DNA of 7,376 nt from Rhodoferax sp. (GTDB lineage: Bacteria > Pseudomonadota > Gammaproteobacteria > Burkholderiales > Burkholderiaceae_C), in NCBI GenBank assembly GCA_028292305.1, contig JAQGMQ010000275.1, forward strand, positions 1-7,376, written 5' to 3'. This document shows positions 1 to 5,250 of the stretch, piece by piece; position 1 is the first letter of the stretch; every line of letters starts with the position of its first letter. Below the pieces are notes generated by a model. It saw nothing but the letters and a program-made list of their open reading frames with translations, made no database searches and had not been told where the DNA came from. The translations under genes were made by a program, and so were the position numbers.

Positions 1-414
1 GACTATTCGCGTTACAGCCGCGCCAGCCTGATCACCCCCAACCGCGCCGAGCTGCAGCAGGTGGTGGGCAGCTGGGGCAGCGAAGAAGAACTGCGCGGCA
101 AGGCCCAGAACCTGCGGCAACAGCTGCAGCTCGAAGCCCTGCTGGTCACGCGCAGCGAGGAAGGCATGACGCTGTACGACGCCGACGGCGAGCTGCACGC
201 CAGCGCCCAGGCGCGCGAGGTGTTCGATGTGACCGGTGCCGGCGACACCGTCATCGCCACCATGGCCGCGCTGGTGGCCGCCGGGCTCACGCTGCGCCAG
301 GCCATGCCGCTGGCCAACCGCGCCGGCGGTGTGGTGGTCGGCAAGTTCGGCACGGCCACCGTCAGCTACGAAGAACTCTTCGCCCCCCAAAACTCTGAAA
401 GAGCGGTCCCATGA
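1..414 (+). CDS. rfaE1: D-glycero-beta-D-manno-heptose-7-phosphate kinase, C-terminal part (5' end outside window)
   Basis: Partial gene (also called hldA): 137 residues in frame 1 run from the window edge to a TGA at 412-414. The PfkB/ribokinase C-terminal signature DVTGAGD lies at visible residues 76-82, with Asp82 as the expected catalytic base. An upstream TPNRAEL segment (12-18) carries the family's Asn/Glu pair that helps bind Mg-ATP. This family phosphorylates D-glycero-D-manno-heptose 7-phosphate at O1 in the cytoplasm, an early step of ADP-heptose synthesis for LPS inner core. The protein stops soon after the kinase fold, so it is not the fused kinase-nucleotidyltransferase HldE of E. 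coli; a separate rfaE2/hldC would be needed elsewhere. The stop overlaps the hldD start as ATGA, which implies translational coupling. A generic PfkB sugar kinase is the alternative, but the neighbour strongly favours the heptose kinase. Confidence 0.93.
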   Translation, partial: DYSRYSRASLITPNRAELQQVVGSWGSEEELRGKAQNLRQQLQLEALLVTRSEEGMTLYDADGELHASAQAREVFDVTGAGDTVIATMAALVAAGLTLRQAMPLANRAGGVVVGKFGTATVSYEELFAPQNSERAVP

Positions 415-1424
415 TGCGCATCGTCGTCACCGGCGCCGCCGGCTTCATCGGCAGCAACATCGTCCGCGGCCTGAATGCGCGCGGCATCACCGACATCATC
501 GCGGTCGACGACCTCACCCAGGGCGACAAGTTTCGCAACCTGGCCGACCTGCACATTGCCGACTACGTCGACCAGAGCGTGTTCTACCCGCGGTTCGCGC
601 AGGGCGTGTACGGCGACGTCGACGCGGTGTTCCATGAAGGCGCCTGCAGCGACACGATGGAGAGCGACGGCAAGTACATGATGGACAACAACTACCGCGT
701 GTCGTGCGACCTGTTCCAGGCCTGCCAGCAACGCGGCACGCGCCTGTTGTACGCTTCATCGGCAGCCACCTATGGCGGCTCGGCCAGCTTCATCGAATCG
801 CCGGAATACGAACGCCCGCTCAACGTGTACGGCTACTCCAAGCTGCTGTTCGACCAGCGCATGCGGCTCGAATGCGGCACTGGCTTCAGCCGGCTGCAGC
901 ACCGCAAGGGCCAGGTCGTGGGCTTTCGCTACTTCAACGTCTACGGCCCGCGCGAGCAACACAAGGGCCGCATGGCCAGCGTCGCCTTTCACCAGTTCAA
1001 TCAGTTCAAGGCCGAGGGCAAGGTCAAGCTGTTCGGCGAATACGGCGGCTACGCCCAAGGCGCGCAGCTGCGCGACTTCGTCTTCATCGACGACGTGGTG
1101 GCCGTGAACCTGTGGTTCTTCGACCATCCGGCGCAGTCCGGCATCTTCAACCTCGGCACCGGCCGCGCGCAGCCGTTCAACGACGTCGCGCATGCGGTGG
1201 TGAACACCCTGCGGGCCGAGGCCGGCCAACCCGCGCTGAGCCTGGCAGAGGCCGTGGCCCACGGCTTCATCGACTACGTGCCCTTCCCCGACGCGCTGCG
1301 GGGCAAGTACCAGTGCTACACCCAGGCCGACCTGACCGCCCTGCGCGCCACCGGCTGCGGTCACGTGTTCGCGGATGTGGCGACGGGGGTTGGCAAGTAT
1401 GTGAGGGCGCTGTCGGCGCAGTGA
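411..1424 (+). CDS. rfaD: ADP-L-glycero-D-manno-heptose 6-epimerase
   Basis: Complete 337-residue extended short-chain dehydrogenase/epimerase (also called hldD). It epimerises C6 of ADP-D,D-heptose to ADP-L,D-heptose, the donor for the LPS inner core, in the cytoplasm. The N-terminal Rossmann loop TGAAGFIGSN is at residues 7-16. The catalytic YxxxK is Tyr140-Lys144, preceded by YASSAATYG (114-122), which holds the conserved Ser. GFRYFNVYGPREQHKG (171-186) carries Lys185, in the position of the second catalytic base described for E. coli HldD. Length is close to the usual 310-340. Two ATG codons lie in tandem (411 and 414). GAG at 401-403 is the likely ribosome site, 7 nt before the first ATG. 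The 4-bp overlap with the kinase gene indicates one operon. Confidence 0.97.
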   Translation: MMRIVVTGAAGFIGSNIVRGLNARGITDIIAVDDLTQGDKFRNLADLHIADYVDQSVFYPRFAQGVYGDVDAVFHEGACSDTMESDGKYMMDNNYRVSCDLFQACQQRGTRLLYASSAATYGGSASFIESPEYERPLNVYGYSKLLFDQRMRLECGTGFSRLQHRKGQVVGFRYFNVYGPREQHKGRMASVAFHQFNQFKAEGKVKLFGEYGGYAQGAQLRDFVFIDDVVAVNLWFFDHPAQSGIFNLGTGRAQPFNDVAHAVVNTLRAEAGQPALSLAEAVAHGFIDYVPFPDALRGKYQCYTQADLTALRATGCGHVFADVATGVGKYVRALSAQ

Positions 1425-1431
1425 TGGCCTG

Positions 1432-1449
1432 GCACCGCTTCAGTGGTGC
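1432..1449. terminator. Possible bidirectional hairpin between convergent hldD and the PIN toxin gene
   Basis: The two 7-base arms GCACCGC and GTGGTGC pair with one G-T wobble around a TTCA loop, 7 bp after the hldD stop. The loop also contains the end of the toxin stop codon (TGA on the minus strand, 1440-1442). Neither strand has a run of T after the stem, so this is not a textbook intrinsic terminator. Its place at the meeting point of two convergent genes is the main argument for a role in ending transcription. Confidence 0.3.
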
Positions 1450-1865
1450 GCGGTCCATTCCCAGGGGTTCAGCAACTGCACGCCGGTACCCGCAAAATCC
1501 CGGACGTTGCGGGTCACCACCGTGAAGCCATGGGTCAGGGCGATCCCGGCCATCATGGCGTCGCGCGCGGGGCGCGGGTCTGGCACATGCATGCGTGCGC
1601 ACAGCACGGCCGCCGTATCGGTAAAGGCCAGAACGCGGCCTTCGAAAGCAGCCAGCGTGGCGTCCAGCCAGTTGCGCAGGCGGCCACCCTGCGGCGGCGT
1701 ACGGCGCTCCAGCAAGAGCACGCCCAGCTCCAGTTCGAATACGGCGACAGACGTCAGAAACAATTGGTGTTCCGGCTGCTGTGCCGCCCAGGCACGCACG
1801 GCGGCCGATGGCTGCGGTTTGCCTTGGCGCAGCTCCGAGATCACGTTCGTATCCAACACAAACAT
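1440..1865 (-). CDS. PIN-domain ribonuclease toxin (VapC/FitB-like) of a type II toxin-antitoxin module
   Basis: A 141-residue protein filling a single PIN domain. The PIN signature FVLDTNVISEL is at residues 2-12, with Asp5 as the first metal-binding acid. Glu44 in FELELG, Asp102 in RDAMMA and Asp123 in NVRDFAG supply the other acidic positions, so the Mg-dependent nuclease site looks intact. Known relatives cleave tRNA or rRNA and arrest translation when freed from the antitoxin; the target here cannot be read from sequence. The ATG at 1865 was chosen because the fold begins at once with MFVLDTN, and longer readings would run into the antitoxin gene. The start is 7 bp after the antitoxin stop, the usual antitoxin-first order. 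The FitB-like opening VLDTNVISEL is commonly seen with Phd-type partners. It faces hldD convergently, 15 bp apart. Confidence 0.9.
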   Translation of the reverse strand: MFVLDTNVISELRQGKPQPSAAVRAWAAQQPEHQLFLTSVAVFELELGVLLLERRTPPQGGRLRNWLDATLAAFEGRVLAFTDTAAVLCARMHVPDPRPARDAMMAGIALTHGFTVVTRNVRDFAGTGVQLLNPWEWTAHH

Positions 1866-1872
1866 GCTGCCG

Positions 1873-2136
1873 TCAATCGAAGGCAGCGGGTCTGATGTCC
1901 ACGTCCATGCGCGGCGGGTCGAACTCAATACCCTCGCCGCCGGGAATGGCGTCCATGAGCTCGAGCAACGAACGCCGGGACTGCCCGGTCAGCTGGTAAT
2001 AGTCTTCAATCTTCAGCAGCGCATAGGCGGGGCGCCCACGGTCGGTGATGAACACCGGGCCGTCGGTTGCGGCACGTTTTGCAGCGCTTACATCGCGCGT
2101 GAAATCACGGCTTGAAAAGGTACGGACGGCGGGCAT
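1873..2136 (-). CDS. Phd/YefM-family antitoxin
   Basis: An 87-residue small protein. Its N-terminal half resembles the Phd/YefM DNA-binding fold: VRTFSSRDFTRDVSAAKRAA (4-23), then GPVFITDRGRPAYALLKIEDY (26-46), where the family typically has 'P-v-x-I-T-x-r-G-x-p-a-x-v-L'. The acidic, proline-containing tail (about 63-87) is the part expected to wrap the toxin. In this family the antitoxin neutralises the PIN nuclease and, alone or in complex, represses its own promoter. The ATG at 2136 fits the conserved N terminus; an upstream in-frame codon at 2193 would place the start inside the promoter and was not used. GGGAA 6 nt before the ATG can serve as a ribosome site. It is upstream of, and co-directional with, the toxin. 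A VapB-type AbrB fold is not seen, so this is a Phd-PIN pairing. Confidence 0.88.
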   Translation of the reverse strand: MPAVRTFSSRDFTRDVSAAKRAATDGPVFITDRGRPAYALLKIEDYYQLTGQSRRSLLELMDAIPGGEGIEFDPPRMDVDIRPAAFD

Positions 2137-2160
2137 GGTGCGTTCCCGGGGATTGAATGT

Positions 2161-2180
2161 TTGTATGTTATAACTTTCAA
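2161..2180. promoter_or_regulatory. Palindromic operator candidate for toxin-antitoxin autoregulation
   Basis: The 20 bases TTGTATGTTATAACTTTCAA equal their reverse complement at 16 of 20 positions. The perfect core GTTATAAC spans 2167-2174 and matched outer arms TTG/CAA flank it. The palindrome covers the whole -10 hexamer of the antitoxin promoter, so a bound dimer would block RNA polymerase. Phd/YefM antitoxins are known to repress their own operons by binding such palindromes; binding here is inferred from position and symmetry. Confidence 0.6.
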
Positions 2181-2193
2181 GTCCGCCCGTCAA
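2165..2193 (-). promoter_or_regulatory. Sigma70-type promoter of the antitoxin-toxin operon
   Basis: Read on the minus strand, TTGACG (2193-2188) matches the -35 consensus at five of six bases. After exactly 17 bp comes TAACAT (2170-2165), four of six for the -10. Transcription would begin near 2158, leaving a leader of about 22 nt before the antitoxin ATG at 2136. The promoter sits just past the ispH stop (2208), so the module need not depend on read-through from ispH. The region is much richer in A+T than its surroundings. Confidence 0.6.
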
Positions 2194-2207
2194 CTGAAGG
2201 CGCCAGG

Positions 2208-3185
2208 TCAGTGTCCGCCCGGCGTCCCGCCACCATCCATCCGCAAACCCTTCGGCAGCGGGAATTTCACCGTCTCCTCGATCCCGTCCATCTTGCGCAC
2301 AGCCACGGCGCCGAGCGCCTTGATGCGGTCGATGACGTGTTTCACCAGCACCTCGGGCGCCGATGCGCCGGCGGTCAGGCCCACGCGCGACTTGCCTTCG
2401 AACCAGGCTGGCTGCAGCTCCTCGGCGCTGTCGACCATGTAGGCCGGCGTGCCCAGCTTCTGCGCCAGTTCGCGCAGGCGGTTGCTGTTGGAACTGGTGG
2501 GGCTGCCGACCACGATCACGATGTCGACCTGCGGGCTCATCACCTTGATGGCGTCCTGGCGGTTCTGCGTGGCGTAGCAGATGTCCTGCTGCTTGGGCTC
2601 GCGGATCAGCGGGAAACGCGCCTTCACGGCGGCGGAAATCTCGGCCGCGTCGTCCACGCTCAGCGTGGTCTGGGTCACCACCGCGAGCTTGGTCGTCTGC
2701 AGAGGCGACACATGCGCCACGTCGGCCACGTCTTCGACCAGGTGGATGCCGCTTTCGAGCTGGCCCATCGTGCCTTCGACTTCCGGATGGCCCTTGTGGC
2801 CGATCATGATGAACTCATAACCTTCCTTGGCCAGCTTGGCCACTTCGACGTGGACCTTGGTCACCAGCGGGCAGGTCGCGTCGAAGATCTGGAAGCCGCG
2901 CGCGCGGGCTTCGTCCTGCACGGCCTTGCTCACGCCATGGGCCGAGAACACCAGCGTGGCACCGGGCGGCACGTCGCTCAGTTCCTCGATGAAGATCGCG
3001 CCCTTGTCCTTGAGGTCGTTGACCACATAGGTGTTGTGCACGATCTCGTGGCGCACGTAGATCGGCCGGCCGAACTTGGTCAGCGCGCGTTCGACGATTT
3101 CGATGGCCCGATCGACGCCGGCACAGAAGCCACGCGGCTCGGCCAACAAAATCTCCTGCGGGTTCAGCACGTCGAGCGAACTCAT
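2208..3185 (-). CDS. ispH: 4-hydroxy-3-methylbut-2-enyl diphosphate reductase
   Basis: Complete 325-residue IspH (LytB), the last enzyme of the MEP pathway. It reduces HMBPP to isopentenyl and dimethylallyl diphosphate with a [4Fe-4S] cluster, in the cytoplasm. The three cluster cysteines are Cys21 in PRGFCAGVDRA, Cys105 in DATCPLV and Cys203 in DICYATQNRQ. Substrate-site residues are recognisable: His50 in HEIVHN, His83 in FSAHGVS, His130 and Glu135 in GHKGHPEVEGT, the TQTTLS stretch (171-176) and GSPTSSNSNRL (227-237), which holds the Ser-x-Asn that contacts the diphosphate. Length fits the family (E. coli about 316), with a short glycine-rich C-terminal tail. Its ATG (3185) overlaps the fkpB stop as ATGA, so translation is likely coupled. 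The gene should be essential if the organism lacks the mevalonate route. Confidence 0.98.
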   Translation of the reverse strand: MSSLDVLNPQEILLAEPRGFCAGVDRAIEIVERALTKFGRPIYVRHEIVHNTYVVNDLKDKGAIFIEELSDVPPGATLVFSAHGVSKAVQDEARARGFQIFDATCPLVTKVHVEVAKLAKEGYEFIMIGHKGHPEVEGTMGQLESGIHLVEDVADVAHVSPLQTTKLAVVTQTTLSVDDAAEISAAVKARFPLIREPKQQDICYATQNRQDAIKVMSPQVDIVIVVGSPTSSNSNRLRELAQKLGTPAYMVDSAEELQPAWFEGKSRVGLTAGASAPEVLVKHVIDRIKALGAVAVRKMDGIEETVKFPLPKGLRMDGGGTPGGH

Positions 3186-3646
3186 AACACCCCGATCAAC
3201 AGCACTTCGAACGTGACCGGCTGGTCGGCCAACGGGTGGTTGAAGTCGAACAGCACGGCGTCCGTGCTGTCGCCATTGCCCACCTGCTGCACCGCGCCCG
3301 CGTATTGGCCCAGGCCGTCGGGCGTGGGGAACTGCACCACGTCACCGACGCGGTAGGTCTCGTCCGGGTCGCCCATCTGATTCAACAAGCGGCGCGCCAC
3401 CCACTGCACCATGTCGGGTTTGCGTTCACCATACGCCTCGCCGGCTGGAATCTCGAACACCGCGCGGGCGCCCTCCTCCAGGCCCAGCAACCGTTGCTCC
3501 AAGGCGGGCGACAGCTCGCCCGTGCCCAGCGACAAGGTGGCCGGCTTGCCTTCGAAGGTGTTGATGATGTCGCCCCCCGGACCGGCCAAGCGGTAGTGCA
3601 GGGTCAGAAACGACCCGGGTTGAACGGTGGCGGTGGCAGTGGACAT
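3182..3646 (-). CDS. fkpB: FKBP-type peptidyl-prolyl cis-trans isomerase, SlpA type
   Basis: A 154-residue cytoplasmic proline isomerase/chaperone of the SlpA (FkpB) class; E. coli SlpA has 149. The FKBP half opens with FLTLHYRLAG, then INTFEGKPATLSLGTGELSPALEQRLLGLEEGARAVFEIP, ending with AYGER. An insert-in-flap domain follows from PDMVQWV to about QQVGNG. The fold closes with the family's conserved DFNHPLADQPVTFEV. There is no signal peptide, as expected for SlpA. The ATG at 3646 was chosen: AAAGAG lies 5 nt upstream as a fair ribosome site. An in-frame GTG two codons earlier (3652) is possible and would add Met-Ser. The gene directly precedes ispH with a 4-bp overlap, the arrangement also found in E. 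coli. Confidence 0.94.
   Translation of the reverse strand: MSTATATVQPGSFLTLHYRLAGPGGDIINTFEGKPATLSLGTGELSPALEQRLLGLEEGARAVFEIPAGEAYGERKPDMVQWVARRLLNQMGDPDETYRVGDVVQFPTPDGLGQYAGAVQQVGNGDSTDAVLFDFNHPLADQPVTFEVLLIGVL
3250..3270 (-). repeat. Perfect 9-bp inverted repeat inside fkpB
   Basis: The arms ACAGCACGG and CCGTGCTGT are exact complements around a 3-base loop. In the mRNA this forms a strong GC-rich hairpin about 65 nt before the ispH start codon, within the fkpB codons for DSTDAVL. It has no T tract. It may be chance from GC-rich codons, or a site that tunes the fkpB/ispH ratio by pausing or mRNA protection. Confidence 0.35.
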
Positions 3647-3845
3647 GGACACTCTTTGAAAACTCTCTGGAAACTTTGAAGGCCCGGGCGGATACTGCTC
3701 GACAGTAGCGCGTGGCCGGTTGGCTGGTCGCTATTGTAGAAAGCCTGCAAGACCTCACGCCCGCGGCCGCCAAAAGCCCCCGCCCGCCCTGTTCACGCCC
3801 GCGGTGGCCTGCGTTCCGTCGATTGTTTCCCCGAGGGCTTTCCAG
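3647..3845. other. Divergent intergenic region between fkpB and radC
   Basis: About 200 bp with no gene, separating two outward-facing transcription units, so it should hold both promoters. On the minus strand TACAAT (3738-3733) is a good -10 for fkpB-ispH, giving a leader of roughly 80 nt, but no convincing -35 lies 16-18 bp before it. The leader contains a small perfect hairpin (TACTG and CAGTA arms, 3693-3707) and the palindrome GCCCGGGC (3682-3689). No clear promoter for radC was found. GAGGG at 3833-3837, 8 nt before the radC ATG, is a good ribosome binding site. Confidence 0.5.
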
Positions 3846-4532
3846 ATGCCGCTCAAAGACCTGCCCGCCGACTGCCAGCCACGCGAAAAGCTGCTGGCGC
3901 GCGGCCCCGGCGCGCTCAGCGACGCCGAGCTGCTGGCGCTGCTGCTGCGCACCGGCATCAAGGGCAAAGGCGTGCTGCTGCTCGCGCAAGAGCTGCTGGA
4001 GCCGACACCGGTAGGCTTCGGCGGCATGGCCGGCCTGCTGCACACCACCGCCGCCGATCTGAACCGCATCAAGGGCCTTGGCCCGGCCAAACGCGCCGAG
4101 CTGGTGGCCGTGCTCGAACTGGCGCGCCGCGCGCTGGCCCAGCAACTGCAGGAGCGCACCGTGCTCGGCTCGCCAGAGGCCGTCAAGCACTTCCTGCAAC
4201 TGCACCTGTCAGCCAAAGCGCATGAGGTGTTCGCGGTGATGTTCCTCGACACGCAGCACCGGCTGCTGGCGCTGGAAGAAATGTTCCGCGGCACGCTGAC
4301 GCATACCAGCGTCTACCCCCGCGAAGTGGTGCAGCGCGCCCTGCACCACCAGGCCGCCGCCGTGGTGCTGGCGCACAACCACCCGAGCGGCAGCGTGGCG
4401 CCCTCGCCCGCCGACGAGGCGCTGACCCGCACGCTCAAGGCCGCGCTGGGCCTGGTCGACGTGCGGGTACTCGACCATGTGATCGTCGGCCCGGGCGTGG
4501 CCTTGTCCATGGCCGAGAAAGGATTGGTCTGA
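3846..4532 (+). CDS. radC: RadC family JAMM/MPN+ domain protein
   Basis: Complete 228-residue RadC. The N-terminal part matches the family opening (DLPADCQPREKLLARGPGALSDAELLALLLRTG, 5-37). It is followed by a helix-hairpin-helix DNA-binding motif around IKGLGPAKRAEL (75-86). The C-terminal JAMM metalloprotease-like domain has a Glu in LEEMFRGT (144 or 145) and the zinc-binding signature HNHPSG...PSPAD, with His177, His179 and Asp190, so the metal site is intact. RadC was once named a DNA repair protein, but the original E. coli radC102 phenotype was reassigned to recG and the true activity is unsettled. The ATG at 3846 is supported by GAGGG 8 nt upstream and by the family's usual N terminus; the frame stays open further upstream without homology. 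A Smr-domain gene follows after 27 bp. Confidence 0.95.
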   Translation: MPLKDLPADCQPREKLLARGPGALSDAELLALLLRTGIKGKGVLLLAQELLEPTPVGFGGMAGLLHTTAADLNRIKGLGPAKRAELVAVLELARRALAQQLQERTVLGSPEAVKHFLQLHLSAKAHEVFAVMFLDTQHRLLALEEMFRGTLTHTSVYPREVVQRALHHQAAAVVLAHNHPSGSVAPSPADEALTRTLKAALGLVDVRVLDHVIVGPGVALSMAEKGLV

Positions 4533-4559
4533 TCTGGTTGACAATGCAGCCAGACCGCC

Positions 4560-5201
4560 ATGCCCATCAAGATCACCTCGCTGCAGGATCTGAAGAAGAT
4601 CCAGAAATCCATCCAGGAAGCCGCCGCGCTGCAGGCCGCGCAACTTGCCGCCCAGCTGGAGCAGGAACGCCGGCTGGCCGCACAGCAAAACCTCTTCCTC
4701 AAGGCCGTCGGCGCAGTCAAGCCGATCCCCGACAAACGCAAGGCTCAGCTGAAGAAAGCCCAGCCGCTGCCGGTGGCCACGCAACTGCACCTGGACGAAC
4801 AGGCCGTGCTGGTGGAGGCCATCAGCGACGGCTTCGACGCCAGCAACCTGCTCGAGACCGACGAGACCCTGAGCTACCGCCGCCAGGGCATCGGCATCGA
4901 CGTGCTGCGCCGGCTGCGCAAGGGCGAGTGGAGCATCCAGCGCCAGGTCGACCTGCACGGGCTGCGCAGCGAAGCCGCGCGCGACACACTTTCGGGCTTC
5001 ATCCGCGACGCGCAGAAACACGGCATCCGCTGCGTGCGCGTGGTGCATGGCAAGGGGCTCAGCTCCCCGGGCAAGACGCCGGTGCTGAAAGGCAAGGTGC
5101 GCAACTGGCTGGTGCAGAAAAACGAGGTGCTGGCTTTTGTGCAGGCGCGGCCCATCGACGGTGGCGCGGGCGCGCTGGTGGTGCTGCTGAAGCCGGGTTA
5201 G
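4560..5201 (+). CDS. Smr-domain protein
   Basis: A 213-residue protein with a C-terminal Smr (small MutS-related) domain at about 127-211: the DLHG motif at 131-134 (VDLHGLRSEAARDTL), then RCVRVVHGKG with HGKG at 163-166, and a closing VLAFVQARPIDGGAGALVVLLK strand. The N-terminal 45 residues are Ala/Gln/Leu/Glu-rich and probably form a helix or coiled coil. A basic stretch (59-66, KRKAQLKK) links the two. Smr domains act as nucleases on DNA or RNA; the stand-alone proteobacterial forms (SmrA/SmrB type) include SmrB, which cleaves mRNA at collided ribosomes. The HGKG motif is intact, so activity is plausible, but the target is unknown. The ATG at 4560 lacks a clear Shine-Dalgarno sequence. 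The 27-bp gap to radC suggests co-transcription. Confidence 0.9.
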   Translation: MPIKITSLQDLKKIQKSIQEAAALQAAQLAAQLEQERRLAAQQNLFLKAVGAVKPIPDKRKAQLKKAQPLPVATQLHLDEQAVLVEAISDGFDASNLLETDETLSYRRQGIGIDVLRRLRKGEWSIQRQVDLHGLRSEAARDTLSGFIRDAQKHGIRCVRVVHGKGLSSPGKTPVLKGKVRNWLVQKNEVLAFVQARPIDGGAGALVVLLKPG

Positions 5202-5250
5202 CCCACGGCTGCGCGGCTTACACTCGAGCAGCTTCTGCCCCGTGAAAACC

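Noticed and set aside
704..1525. Frame of about 273 codons on the + strand overlapping hldD
   Set aside because: Arg/Pro/Ala-rich shadow of hldD in another frame; hldD carries all the expected catalytic motifs.
1863..1928. Longer N terminus for the PIN toxin, starting at 1928
   Set aside because: The extra 21 residues overlap the antitoxin gene in another frame and precede the PIN fold, which starts exactly at MFVLDTN.
2157..3356. Long open frame of about 399 codons on the + strand opposite ispH and fkpB
   Set aside because: It lies antisense to two genes with clear family motifs, is very rich in His, Arg and Ala, shows no recognisable domain, and is the usual by-product of GC-rich codon bias.
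4538..4543. TTGACA, a perfect -35 hexamer, between radC and the Smr gene
   Set aside because: No -10-like sequence occurs 16-18 bp downstream, and that position falls in the first codons of the Smr gene.
5219..5224. TACACT as a possible -10 box before the deacetylase gene
   Set aside because: The bases 16-18 bp upstream do not resemble a -35 element, so a separate promoter cannot be supported.
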